Shown here: positions 44,185-52,190 of the stretch, one piece after another
Position numbering within the stretch: position 1 is the stretch's first letter
Layout of the letters: the number at the start of each line of letters is the position of its first letter
Source: Chitinophaga agrisoli
GTDB taxonomy: Bacteria > Bacteroidota > Bacteroidia > Chitinophagales > Chitinophagaceae
Direction: 5' to 3'
NCBI RefSeq assembly: GCF_008386695.1
Contig: NZ_VUOC01000001.1
Span: 1,400,347-1,464,346, forward strand
Length of the DNA: 64,000 nt
Made by a program: the position numbers and the translations under genes
The notes under the pieces: generated by a model
Told to the model about the DNA's origin: nothing
What the model saw: the letters and a program-made list of their open reading frames with translations, nothing else
Databases searched by the model: none

Positions 44185-44831
44185 AGGCGTTTAGTTAACA
44201 TCGTTTTGAATTTTTTGCCCCAATACTTTTTAGCTCCATCCTCCCAAATCACAAAGTTTTCACCACCACCATAGCGGCTTGTAATAAAGGCTATGTAGCC
44301 CTCAACCCGTACCTTTATACCGGAGTCATACCGGATGTTGGTAGCTGTTGTGCCTTTGGGGTTCTTACCTTCAGCATGAGAAATAAAAATGAATGCTTTG
44401 TTAGGGAACATTTCTTTCAGCTGCTTATACTGCTCGTAGGTGATGTTCCAATACTGGAGACTGTCTATTACTATAAATCGGGGGCTTTTCTTCTTTTTCA
44501 GCTTTGCTACTAAAGCATCAAACGTCATTTCATAGTCTGCAAACTCTATCTTTCCGTTATGCGCATCCACATCCAGGTGACGGAATACCATTTTTTGGAA
44601 AGATTTTTCGCCGCCTTCCTCCAAACTGACATACAAAACCTTACCAAATGCCAGTAGTGCAGTAAGAAATTGCATTAAAAAATTGCTCTTACCGTTACCG
44701 CTCATCCCCCATACAATCATGATAAAGGAGGTAGTTAAGTCGCCGAAGCATTTTGTAATATGATCCCCTACGCCATCCAGCAGGGTATAGCGCTTTTGGT
44801 GTAGCTGTTTCAGCCCTAATACCTTCGCCAT
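44181..44831 (-). CDS. RecA/DnaB-like P-loop ATPase of the prophage
   Basis: 216 residues. Walker A is IVWGMSGNGKSNFLMQF (GMSGNGKS), Walker B is PRFIVIDSLQYW, and a sensor-like FIFISHAEGKNPKG follows. The short RecA core with no extra domains is like phage ATPases acting in recombination or DNA loading. The stop-start junction with the upstream HD-like gene overlaps by one base. Role in this prophage is unknown. Confidence 0.75.
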   Translation of the reverse strand: MAKVLGLKQLHQKRYTLLDGVGDHITKCFGDLTTSFIMIVWGMSGNGKSNFLMQFLTALLAFGKVLYVSLEEGGEKSFQKMVFRHLDVDAHNGKIEFADYEMTFDALVAKLKKKKSPRFIVIDSLQYWNITYEQYKQLKEMFPNKAFIFISHAEGKNPKGTTATNIRYDSGIKVRVEGYIAFITSRYGGGENFVIWEDGAKKYWGKKFKTMLTKRL

Positions 44832-45418
44832 TATCTGCGTATTTCCCTTTGGTAACTAAGAGCATTGAAAACAGACCATAATTTTGTCGCTGCTTCATCT
44901 GGTGGCCAGGCTCTACAAAAATCACTACTTAACCACCGTTCCGCTATCAGCATTTTTAGGGGGCCGCCGTTTCCTGCCTGAAATGCTTCATGTTCAACAG
45001 TTACAGCTATCCTGTCTGCCTCCTTTATAATCTCCCTAGCACCTACCCCGGTATCTAAACCAAACTTTTGTGCTATCACTAACTTAAATCGGGATTCAAT
45101 AACCCTGAACCCCTCACCCAATAAGACTTTAAGCGGTTTTTTAACATCTCCGGTATATGCCTCCTCCGCATCATCCAACAGCGCCTCCAGGGCGTAGTTA
45201 GGGGGGACAATTGAGGCCATTAAACAGCAGTGCTGCGCAACCGTGTACATCCTCCGAACATGGCCGCCAAACCGGCAGGTCTTTGATAGGGAGGATATAA
45301 TGTCCAGGATGTTTATTTGCTCCACCGTGGGTGCTGTCAGTGAAACAATTCCCGTCAGCGTGTTTACAACCCCGTCATTTACATTGTGAATCGGGTGAAA
45401 TCTTGTGTTGTGGATCAT
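44831..45418 (-). CDS. HD-domain-like (YfbR-like) protein with an altered HD motif
   Basis: 195 residues. It reads like the phage/YfbR nucleotidase family: RMYTVAQHCCLMASIVPPNY with the first metal His at 63, then EALLDDAEEAYTGDVKKPLK, then IIKEADRIAVTVEHEAF. In the family the second motif is usually L-L-H-D-A; here it is L-L-D-D-A, so the metal-binding His is replaced by Asp82. If activity is kept, the metal site must be different. Confidence 0.7.
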   Translation of the reverse strand: MIHNTRFHPIHNVNDGVVNTLTGIVSLTAPTVEQINILDIISSLSKTCRFGGHVRRMYTVAQHCCLMASIVPPNYALEALLDDAEEAYTGDVKKPLKVLLGEGFRVIESRFKLVIAQKFGLDTGVGAREIIKEADRIAVTVEHEAFQAGNGGPLKMLIAERWLSSDFCRAWPPDEAATKLWSVFNALSYQREIRR

Positions 45419-45473
45419 TTGAGCGTTTTTTTAAGTGTTAATAAATAGGAATTAAGGGGTAAAACCCCTCTGT

Positions 45474-45770
45474 TTATTTAGGGTTTTGGAGGTCATTTAT
45501 CCAGGGATTCCGGGATATTATCTCACTTCTTTTCATTTGGGTTGGTAAATCCCATCCCCGCATAATCTGCCGTATTTTGTCTACTTTCTCCTGTGTTAAA
45601 GCTGCCTTAGCGATGGCTAAATTGGCGGCTCGTAACTGCTCCTCCTTGTGTTTTCGCCTATCCTTGCGGTACATCCATATACCCCCAATAGTAGCTCCCG
45701 TAATTACTGCCAACAGGACAATACAAATCGGGTCCGTGAGCCGTAGCTCCGAAAATTCATTGAAAGCCAT
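45474..45770 (-). CDS. Small single-helix membrane protein of the prophage
   Basis: 98 residues. One transmembrane helix (ICIVLLAVITGATIGGIWMY) near the N-terminus, then a basic cytoplasmic part (RKDRRKHKEEQLRAANLAIA). It could be an i-spanin-like or a membrane-anchoring protein, but it lies in the early operon, away from the lysis genes. Confidence 0.6.
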   Translation of the reverse strand: MAFNEFSELRLTDPICIVLLAVITGATIGGIWMYRKDRRKHKEEQLRAANLAIAKAALTQEKVDKIRQIMRGWDLPTQMKRSEIISRNPWINDLQNPK

Positions 45771-45938
45771 ATATATTGTATTTAAAGTGTTAAGGAATTT
45801 TTAGAGTAGCCCCAGCCGTGGAAACGGCCGGGATCAATCCTATGAAAACCTATGCCAACAAAATATCTTTAAAAAGGCCCCCGATAGTGGATACTGACAG
45901 GGCTTTATCAACTGCTAACTAACCCAATGAAAAACTAA
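45771..45938. other. Intergenic region with two hairpins in the early operon
   Basis: 168 bp with no gene. Two hairpins are visible: CCAGCCGT/ACGGCCGG (about 45821-45840), and a weaker GGCCC/GGGCT pair (about 45876-45913) followed by Ts on the minus strand. They may act as a partial terminator or processing site, lowering expression of the genes beyond. Confidence 0.4.
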
Positions 45939-46562
45939 TTATATTATACTACTGAAATTCAAATCTATGGCGTTATACTCTCCGTCCACTCCGCGTAGGT
46001 AAACCCGGTAATACTTTTTGCTTTGGGCGACACGGATACTCTCGTCCAGCAAGGTCATAGCCTCCTGGTAGCGGGCATCTTTTATCCGTGGGGCGTAGCG
46101 TTTAAGCCCCATAATCTTTTTGGTATCAAGGTTACCCCGCTTAGTTTGGAATGCAGACAATACCAGTTCTTTAATAAAGGCTTTATCCTCACTGATACTG
46201 TCACCTACAAGTGAAAGCAGTTTTAGCTTACACTTTTCTATCAATAGGCTGTCAAAGTCCAAACGATCATCCACTGATACCTCTACTTTGATGGAGCCAT
46301 CAAAATTGTAAAACGTAAAGTTCCCTTTAGTGGCCTGTTTACGTTCTTTGGCTGTCATTACCTGGTTATAAACCTCCTCACAGGCATCGGCAATTGACTG
46401 CCGGAAAGTTGACAGCTGCGCGTTTAGCTTGATGGCCTGAGTAGCAACTGAATAGGCGCTCTTTTCCTTCAACTTTTCTACCAGCGTAACACGGGAAAAT
46501 GGCACCTCCATGCCCTGGTTATCCTGCCACGCCTTTTGCTTATTTGTTTGCTGTTTTATCAT
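45939..46562 (-). CDS. DUF3164-family prophage protein
   Basis: 207 residues. KLNAQLSTFRQSIADACEEV, then FTFYNFDGSIKVEVSVDDRL, then GLKRYAPRIKDARYQEAMTL and SKKYYRVYLRGVDGEYNAID fit DUF3164, a family carried by Mu-like phages next to the transposition genes. Function unknown. Confidence 0.8.
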   Translation of the reverse strand: MIKQQTNKQKAWQDNQGMEVPFSRVTLVEKLKEKSAYSVATQAIKLNAQLSTFRQSIADACEEVYNQVMTAKERKQATKGNFTFYNFDGSIKVEVSVDDRLDFDSLLIEKCKLKLLSLVGDSISEDKAFIKELVLSAFQTKRGNLDTKKIMGLKRYAPRIKDARYQEAMTLLDESIRVAQSKKYYRVYLRGVDGEYNAIDLNFSSII

Positions 46563-46574
46563 CGTTATGGGTGT

Positions 46575-46925
46575 TTAAAAAGTTATACTTTTCGTTTTTC
46601 TATCAACCTCTCCAATGATGGTGTTGACGACATTGCTGGAGATAATATCCCGTGCAGGCTTACCACTCCAAAATGCTTGAAAGGCCATTGCCTCAGCTAT
46701 TGGTATTGTGAAGTTGTACGCCCGTTGCTTGATCAGCGCTTTACTTTGGAGCCGAACGTAGAAGCTCTGTACAAGGCATAGAACTATTTTATCCTTAATT
46801 CCAGCCGGTGGATCTTGTAGGGTCACAAATATCATTACGTCCATAAGCGTGTCATATTCGGCAGGACTTAAGACGAGCTTAAATTTTTGAAAATCAGCGG
46901 CATTAAAAGTGAGTTTAAATTTCAT
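46575..46925 (-). CDS. Hypothetical prophage protein
   Basis: 116 residues, helical (FKLVLSPAEYDTLMDVMIFV; KALIKQRAYNFTIPIAEAMA, then FQAFWSG). No known family. Overlaps the DnaA-like gene by 4 bp, so it is read with it. Confidence 0.6.
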   Translation of the reverse strand: MKFKLTFNAADFQKFKLVLSPAEYDTLMDVMIFVTLQDPPAGIKDKIVLCLVQSFYVRLQSKALIKQRAYNFTIPIAEAMAFQAFWSGKPARDIISSNVVNTIIGEVDRKTKSITF

Positions 46926-47266
46926 ACAGTTAGGTATTGCACGTTTTTTTGAAATTTTTCTATAATCGGCGTTACAAGTGGATCATTAATATCTAACCAC
47001 GCCCTAACTTGAGCCGTACCATGTATAATAGTGGCGTAGTGCCGATTGATATTGTGACCAATCTTTAGTACTGATTCCCCGGCGTAAAGACGCATTAAAA
47101 AGGCGTAGCAGTAACGAGCTGCAACCAGTTCCGTTTTGCGGCAAGGGCCAACAACGTCATGCCATTCTAAATTAAACTGCTCCTGTATAAACCACCGGAC
47201 ATAGTGATCTATGGTCTGTTTCGTCTTTTGGGGCAGACGTTTAGGTATTGTCCGTTGCCTAATCAT
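46922..47266 (-). CDS. DnaA domain IV-like DNA-binding protein
   Basis: 114 residues. The core FNLEWHDVVGPCRKTELVAA, then RYCYAFLMRLYAGESVLKIG, then HNINRHYATIIHGTAQV copies the pattern of the DnaA C-terminal domain, where the RDHxTVLHA loop contacts the DnaA box. The ATPase part of DnaA is absent. The Arg and His of the loop are kept (RHYATIIHG). It could bind DnaA boxes or phage sites and affect replication or transposition. Overlaps genes on both sides by 4 bp. Confidence 0.72.
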   Translation of the reverse strand: MIRQRTIPKRLPQKTKQTIDHYVRWFIQEQFNLEWHDVVGPCRKTELVAARYCYAFLMRLYAGESVLKIGHNINRHYATIIHGTAQVRAWLDINDPLVTPIIEKFQKNVQYLTV

Positions 47267-47679
47267 TGTGGTACATTTTCAGCGTCAAACAATCGGCCTA
47301 TCATTTCTGCGTAGGATTGCTCCAGGATCACGCGGTTGGGGTAAATATCCCTAACCAGCTCACCGGCATTATTGAGGGCGCGATACAAAAAACGGCGTTC
47401 ATCTGTTGAAAGGTTACAATCCACCCTTGCCAGGATATAGGACCGGTCACGCGCCAACCAATGATTAAGCCACCACTGCCAATATATTTGTGATCGGATC
47501 AGTAAATCCTGGCCGTCTGGATCGTCCGGGATGTATAACCGGAGATATTCTAGTCCGGTGTCGTGCTGAAATTCGGCGTATTCCATTTGCTCCCAGGAAA
47601 GGAGGCCGCAAATTAGCCCCATTGCGGCCCCTTTATCCATTTCCTGAGCGTTCATACCACCGGCTACCACTTCTTTCAT
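47263..47679 (-). CDS. Hypothetical prophage protein
   Basis: 138 residues. The Trp-rich IYWQWWLNHWLARDRSYILA stretch and the acidic GLEYLRLYIPDDPDGQDLL are distinctive, but no family is recognised. Between MuB-like and DnaA-like genes, overlapping the latter by 4 bp. Confidence 0.6.
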   Translation of the reverse strand: MKEVVAGGMNAQEMDKGAAMGLICGLLSWEQMEYAEFQHDTGLEYLRLYIPDDPDGQDLLIRSQIYWQWWLNHWLARDRSYILARVDCNLSTDERRFLYRALNNAGELVRDIYPNRVILEQSYAEMIGRLFDAENVPQ

Positions 47680-47690
47680 TCTAAGTGCAT

Positions 47691-48572
47691 TTAAGCCCTT
47701 TTTGAGCGGGTTGATTCAAATTTGCCTATGGCCTTCTTTTTCAAATGTTCCCTGTCTATACGGCTAATATCTCCCTGGTACTCGTTGCGTATCCTATTAA
47801 TCTCCTCCGCACCGTTGATCCCGTACATCTCGCAAAGTTCCTCTACCTCCTGCTGGTTGGTGCCTGAAAGCGGGATAAACCTGCGGCCTATCCGGCGGTA
47901 AACTTCCTCATACCCCATTTTATTGAGCCGGATACCTTTTTCTATCCTACGCTTGATTGCGTCCGTAGAAGTCCATACGATCCCGCAAAGGCCGTTCAGC
48001 TCATTATAAAAGGTGATGAAAAATAAAAGTACTTCGTCCTTCAGCTTGTCTATCTCGTCAAGGATAATGAGGGGCTGATCCTGGGTGCGTAGCTCCGAAA
48101 TGATGTTTTCCATAAGATCGTACACACTCATCCCTCTATAATTAATGCCCATGGCCTTCCCTAGTTCTACGAGGAAATACTTTTTATTCCAATAGCTGGC
48201 ACACTGGAGGTAATACACCGGCTTACCCTTCATACTGTCAGCGTACCATTTGCCCGTGAAGGTTTTACCATAACCAGCGGGCGCAGTTATTGCAAAAGTT
48301 GCTCCCTCCTCCCTTGCCAGGTCGAAATAGAGGATGAGGGTGTTAAAGTCCATGGTTTCCACAAACCGGCTCAGCTGATTATCCATACCGATTTGTTTAG
48401 CCACGGTACGCCACTTACCATCACTGATATTATCCCACTTGCCGGACTTCATGTTAATGATAGTCGCCTCGCTAACATCCCTTAAGGATGCGCAGGCTTT
48501 AGCCTGACTTTCATAACGGCCAATAAATGCTATCAGTGCTTTCTGTATGTCTTGTTTTTCTGTAATATTCAT
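47691..48572 (-). CDS. MuB-like transposition target ATPase
   Basis: 293 residues from the ATG at 48572 (NITEKQDIQKALIAFIGRYE); an ORF from 48626 overlaps the zinc-ribbon gene. The N-terminal HTH (LRDVSEATIINMKSGKWDNI) fits the MuB DNA-binding part. Walker A is ITAPAGYGKTFTGKW, Walker B is QPLIILDEIDKLKDE. Sensor residues are in GIVWTSTDAIKRRIEKG. It chooses target DNA for the transposase and stimulates strand transfer. Directly downstream of transposase in the operon. Confidence 0.88.
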   Translation of the reverse strand: MNITEKQDIQKALIAFIGRYESQAKACASLRDVSEATIINMKSGKWDNISDGKWRTVAKQIGMDNQLSRFVETMDFNTLILYFDLAREEGATFAITAPAGYGKTFTGKWYADSMKGKPVYYLQCASYWNKKYFLVELGKAMGINYRGMSVYDLMENIISELRTQDQPLIILDEIDKLKDEVLLFFITFYNELNGLCGIVWTSTDAIKRRIEKGIRLNKMGYEEVYRRIGRRFIPLSGTNQQEVEELCEMYGINGAEEINRIRNEYQGDISRIDREHLKKKAIGKFESTRSKRA

Positions 48573-48622
48573 ACCTTTGGATTTACATGTATTTAATATT
48601 GATAGTAAATGCAGCCTGCTGA

Positions 48623-48823
48623 TCACAGCGGGCTTTTTATTTCCCTTGATATTGTAACGTCTTGGCTACGGACCTCTACATGTACCGTTTTGCCACATGA
48701 GCCACATAACCCGGTAATAACCCATTTTCCAGGAGGGACGATGTTAGCCTCTCGACTACCACATGCCGGGCAGGTCCAGGCGACTGGCTTGGCGGTCTTT
48801 TTTCGTCTAAATAATAGCTGCAT
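48623..48823 (-). CDS. Zinc-ribbon protein
   Basis: 66 residues with two CxxC pairs (WTCPACGSREANIVPPGK; GLCGSCGKTVHVEV), a classical zinc ribbon. Lies between the transposase and the MuB-like gene and is probably read with them. No catalytic residues. Confidence 0.7.
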   Translation of the reverse strand: MQLLFRRKKTAKPVAWTCPACGSREANIVPPGKWVITGLCGSCGKTVHVEVRSQDVTISREIKSPL

Positions 48824-48836
48824 ATATATAATGGTG

Positions 48837-50804
48837 TTACATTAACTCAAATGGGTTGTAGTCTCCTCGCCGTTCAGTCGTCTGTTGTAGGTATCGTTCC
48901 TCTGCCGCCTGTTTCAGCTCTTTTACCATTACGCCACCCTGCAACATTGCCTCCGCATCCACCCCATTACGGCGTAGTATCTCCCTGCGCCGGTCAGCAG
49001 CTTCCGCTACCTTGCGGGTATCCTCCCTCTTTTCAGCCAAAAATGAATTAAGTGCGGTACGGTTGCCTACCTGAAAGTCTGCCAAAGCGCGGGGGCCACG
49101 GCGATCGCTGGAGGCCAGGAAACGCAGGGAGGCAAAATCCGTACACAGTACACGGGACATATCGTAAGGATCATATATTACTGTTACCTGCCTACCAACG
49201 TTTTGTAAGTACAGATCAGGGGGGACGATGAACCCGTATTGTACTCCCTGGATCATCGGCTCGACTCCTCCCTTTGTTATGGCAACCGTGCGCCCTTGCG
49301 GTAAGTGCTGAACACCAAACGTTAACAGGAATTGCTCATCATTGATTGCCTTTTTGTCAGCATCCGGCATGGCGGCAAACGCATTTAACCACTGCTGTTG
49401 CTTGGTAATACCCGTTTTATTGTCTGGAGTGTGGCGGAGCCGGTGAAAAAAGTTTTCAACCTGGGTACGGCCTTCCGTTAGGGTAGGGCGTTCCTTTCTA
49501 TTCAGCGCCAGCTCCTCCACGTTTACGCCACGGGTTTTAGCCACCATGTTATTGCCGCTATAGTTATTTGCACCTGCTTTGAGGCTGTTTTTCCATAATG
49601 GGGAGCCAAAAAACTGCTCCAGAAAGCCGCGCCTTTTACTGCCCACCGGCGTACGGAAGTAATTACCCATAGATTCGTAGAACGGCTCCAGGCGTTTGAT
49701 ACCCCAACGGTCTGTCTTTACTTCGTGAGGGAGATACCAGCCGCCTGTCAGCTCCCGGAGGTGGTGCATTGCATTTAGGTATGCGGCCTGTACAAGCTCC
49801 ACCGTGATCTCACCGGAGGTATAGGCATATCCTAATACATAGTCATTATAACTATCAGTAACCACGATGGCCTTATATTTACTGAAAGCGTTACCGGTTT
49901 CCTCATCTATAAATAGGAGGTCCAGGTGGTTATCATCGCTTTCAACTAGGTAAAGCGGAGCAGATGGGCGGTAGCCCTTAACCTCTTTACCGTATTTGTC
50001 ATACCAGGGCGCTTGCCCCTCACGCGTGCTGAGAATCAGGTGTTCATTATCCTGCCGCCAATTGCACACCGTACGGGAGGTAATGGGGGAATGTCCATTT
50101 TGAACAGCCCACTCATTGTACCGCATGCATACATAAACATCATCGTATTGATTGGCATTAGAAACCAGGGTCAGTAATAGGGAGCTGCTTACCTCATTAT
50201 CCACCTTAGCGGCGTTTTTATTACCAAAGCGCCAATCTATCAAACACTCATATCCTTTTTCCTGGTACTCCCGGCGTCGGCGGAGTAGCGCCTGGTAATT
50301 GCTGGGTAGGTCTATCTGATCCCTTTTAATGATCTCCAGGACGTGTAGATAAAACTGCTCAATATTCAGATTCACGGCCTTTTTAATAGCCTTCTTATCC
50401 TCTGCTGCCTTTACAAGCATATTTAACCAGCTGGCAGCAGTGGTATATCTCTTTACATAGTCCACTTTGGCCTGGGTGCCAGTGGGGAGGCTGTTATCCT
50501 TATTTGGACCGTATCGATACGCCAGAAAAACTGCCTCCGCCTTTAGGTCTTTCGTCACCATATCCCGTATGGGCTGCTTTGCCATATGCTCGTACGGGTT
50601 ACCGTATCGCGCAATCACCATATCCTTATACTGGTCTTTCAGCTTTTCATAACCAATTAGCACTTTACGGCGGTCTGCCGGATCGTCTATAATTTGCCAG
50701 CTGGGACTCTTGCGGGAGGAGGCATGCCAAATGGTATTTTCCTTTATACCACACTCCACCAGCTCCGGTAGCTCCATATATAGTATGTTATCAATCAGCT
50801 TCAT
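48837..50804 (-). CDS. MuA-like DDE transposase
   Basis: 655 residues. N-terminal part is helical with DNA-binding segments. The catalytic core shows the first Asp about 290-295 (YLVESDDNHLDLLFI), the second Asp at about 365 (PHEVKTDRWGIKR) and Glu about 396 (RRGFLEQFFGSPLW), spaced as in a DDE recombinase. The C-terminal beta-barrel-like part (ITKGGVEPMIQGVQYGFIVP) and the Arg-rich tail also fit MuA. It joins phage ends to target DNA and drives replicative transposition. Start ATG 14 bp from the Ner-like stop. Confidence 0.93.
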   Translation of the reverse strand: MKLIDNILYMELPELVECGIKENTIWHASSRKSPSWQIIDDPADRRKVLIGYEKLKDQYKDMVIARYGNPYEHMAKQPIRDMVTKDLKAEAVFLAYRYGPNKDNSLPTGTQAKVDYVKRYTTAASWLNMLVKAAEDKKAIKKAVNLNIEQFYLHVLEIIKRDQIDLPSNYQALLRRRREYQEKGYECLIDWRFGNKNAAKVDNEVSSSLLLTLVSNANQYDDVYVCMRYNEWAVQNGHSPITSRTVCNWRQDNEHLILSTREGQAPWYDKYGKEVKGYRPSAPLYLVESDDNHLDLLFIDEETGNAFSKYKAIVVTDSYNDYVLGYAYTSGEITVELVQAAYLNAMHHLRELTGGWYLPHEVKTDRWGIKRLEPFYESMGNYFRTPVGSKRRGFLEQFFGSPLWKNSLKAGANNYSGNNMVAKTRGVNVEELALNRKERPTLTEGRTQVENFFHRLRHTPDNKTGITKQQQWLNAFAAMPDADKKAINDEQFLLTFGVQHLPQGRTVAITKGGVEPMIQGVQYGFIVPPDLYLQNVGRQVTVIYDPYDMSRVLCTDFASLRFLASSDRRGPRALADFQVGNRTALNSFLAEKREDTRKVAEAADRRREILRRNGVDAEAMLQGGVMVKELKQAAEERYLQQTTERRGDYNPFELM

Positions 50805-50818
50805 CTGGGTTGCGGTTT

Positions 50819-51019
50819 TCAGTCAAATGGAACGGCCTTTTTAACGGCCTCTAATAAGTTGTTGGTACCCTCCAGCGCCATCATGTAATCACTTAAAATG
50901 CGCTCAGACGCGGCCCCATTTTTAAGAACCCGATAAATATAGCTGGTGCTAACCCCGTACTTATCTGCCAGCATCTTGACTATTGCGGCCCTGCGGTTAT
51001 CTCTTTTCGTGTAGTTCAT
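50819..51019 (-). CDS. Ner-like small regulator
   Basis: 66 residues: DNRRAAIVKMLADKYGVSTS, then YIYRVLKNGAASERILSDYM. A helix-turn-helix is likely at VSTSYIYRVLKNG. Small early DNA-binding proteins at this place (Ner in Mu) turn down early transcription. First gene of the early operon. Confidence 0.72.
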   Translation of the reverse strand: MNYTKRDNRRAAIVKMLADKYGVSTSYIYRVLKNGAASERILSDYMMALEGTNNLLEAVKKAVPFD

Positions 51020-51071
51020 GCTATATTTTGATACCTTTGTTTTTGTTCACTTCAGATGAACAACACGAAAG

Positions 51072-51106
51072 TACAAACTATATTTGTATTACAAAGCAAA
51101 TTTGTA
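51072..51106. promoter_or_regulatory. Tandem repressor operators and promoter in the early control region
   Basis: Two 17-bp inverted repeats lie one base apart: TACAAACTATATTTGTA (51072-51088) and TACAAAGCAAATTTGTA (51090-51106), 18 bp centre to centre. The repressor's own -7 box TATATTTG (51079-51086) lies inside the first. A bound repressor could autoregulate and also block the early leftward transcription that begins in this gap. Confidence 0.75.
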
Positions 51107-51118
51107 AAAAAAATTTTC

Positions 51119-51658
51119 ATGCAATCATCCAATTGGCGACAGACATTAAAGTTATCCCGAAAAAAAAGTGGTAAAAGTCAATCTGACATTGCACTTAAGC
51201 TAAATAAGACACAGCAAACAATTGCAAATTGGGAGTCGGGTAAAGCCGATCCTAGCGTTACAGAATTGATAGCATTTACAAATTTAGTTGGTATTTCGAT
51301 GGGGCAGCTGTTTGGAGATGTACAGATAATTGATAAAACAGCGCCGATAACCAAAGACTATGAAAGTACAGGTAACCGTACAGGTAATAGTACAGGTAAT
51401 ACCCCAAAAGCCGCTCCTCACCCTGGACAATCAGCGGCAGAACCGTCAGGTGTTTTGCAACAATTATTGGACGCTAAGCAGGGCATAATTGAAAGCCAAC
51501 AGGAAACAATACAAACCCAAAAAACCCTTTTAGACATTAAAAATCAAGAAGTTGCGAAACTTTCAGAAGAAAATGAGCGGCTAAAAAGAGCTATACCAGA
51601 GCTGGGTAAGGACGTGGAAAGTCATTCCGGGCAGGGAGGCAAAAAAAATATAGCCTGA
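51119..51658 (+). CDS. Prophage repressor, XRE-family with coiled-coil tail
   Basis: 179 residues from the ATG at 51119. A longer ORF starts at 51056, but its first codons include the operators and the -7 box, so the downstream start is preferred. The HTH is SQSDIALKLNKTQQTIANWE, then SGKADPSVTELIAFTNLVGI. A Thr/Gly/Asn linker (TGNRTGNSTGNT) is followed by a coiled coil (AKLSEENERLKRA). The protein is divergent from the early operon and has a matching operator pair. It keeps the prophage silent. Confidence 0.82.
   Translation: MQSSNWRQTLKLSRKKSGKSQSDIALKLNKTQQTIANWESGKADPSVTELIAFTNLVGISMGQLFGDVQIIDKTAPITKDYESTGNRTGNSTGNTPKAAPHPGQSAAEPSGVLQQLLDAKQGIIESQQETIQTQKTLLDIKNQEVAKLSEENERLKRAIPELGKDVESHSGQGGKKNIA
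51366..51401. repeat. Three 12-bp tandem repeats in the repressor linker
   Basis: GTACAGGTAA followed by two bases is repeated three times (51366-51377, 51378-51389, 51390-51401), encoding TGNR-TGNS-TGNT. Gain or loss of units keeps the reading frame and changes linker length only. Confidence 0.7.
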
Positions 51659-52143
51659 TTCACATGCACAACGGGTCCGCAACGCAGGCCAGAGGCGTAT
51701 TTGCGCTGAGAACAATAGTTGCAAATAGAGGGTGGTGGATGGATACGGGAAAGACAGCCCTTAAACGGGTAATAATTGCCCAAAGCCCCATCGGTATAGG
51801 TTTTCGTAAAAATGTTTGGCTAAAATGTGTGGGTTACACTTAAATAGGGTAAAATCTGACTCCAAAGCGTTTGTTATTGCCCCAAAAGCCCCATCGGTAT
51901 AAGGTTTCCTCAAAAAGTTCGGTTAAAATAGGTATGATCTGTCGTTGAATGGGTTAAAGGTTAATTCAACGGAATTAAAGCTACTGCATTTTTCGTTTTT
52001 CTTAGTTAACTGGATGTAAACGGCCGTAAGTTCGCCACTGCATTGCATTTCAGTGCATTTTTTGCACTTTTTATATTTACTCTTTAGTTATACTTATGGT
52101 TTTACCCCCCCTATATGTATCCGTACAAACAGTGTGGTTAAAT
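51659..52143. other. Right end region of the prophage, no gene
   Basis: About 485 bp without a credible gene. It holds two similar blocks (next entry), a hairpin CGTTGAAT/ATTCAACG (51943-51950/51964-51971), and a terminator-like AGTGCA/TGCACT hairpin (52052-52068) followed by Ts, which could end the repressor transcript. Prophage DNA stops somewhere here, probably between 51.98 and 52.14 kb. Confidence 0.55.
51775..51930 (+). repeat. Imperfect direct repeats near the prophage end, probable transposase-binding sites
   Basis: Block 1 at 51775-51804 and block 2 at 51876-51907 share the core AGCCCCATCGGTATA and flanking ATTGCC and GGTTT. Each is followed about 14-16 bases later by a GGYTAAAAT element (51818, 51921); further GGGTAAAATC (51847) and GGGTTAAAGG (51951) copies occur. 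Repeats of this type beside the repressor/transposase end fit the multiple att sites of a MuA-family transposase. Confidence 0.65.
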
Positions 52144-52179
52144 AAAACGGCTGCCAGTCCGATGACCGGCAGCCGTTTT
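52144..52179 (-). terminator. Intrinsic terminator of the flanking lipoprotein gene
   Basis: Arms AAAACGGCTGCC (52144-52155) / GGCAGCCGTTTT (52168-52179) form a perfect 12-bp stem after the stop of the reverse-strand lipoprotein gene at 52191, with T-rich sequence beyond on the minus strand. Confidence 0.85.
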
Positions 52180-52190
52180 AACAAATTCAT

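Larger units (their letters stand above)
18200..52110. mobile_element. Mu-like (transposable) contractile-tailed prophage, apparently complete
   Basis: The segment carries a MuA-type transposase, MuB-type ATPase, Ner-like and repressor genes, DUF3164, GemA-like, gp29/gp36/gpF/gpG-like head genes, sheath and tube, a frameshifted tail chaperone, tape measure, a baseplate set, an endolysin and a holin-like gene. All look intact. The right limit is set by repeats after the repressor (51.78-51.93 kb) and the first host gene at 52191. The left limit is set by the terminator after the fibre gene. I could not find the terminal dinucleotides or the target duplication, so both ends are approximate and the three small genes at 16.8-18.2 kb could still belong to it. 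Confidence 0.9.
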
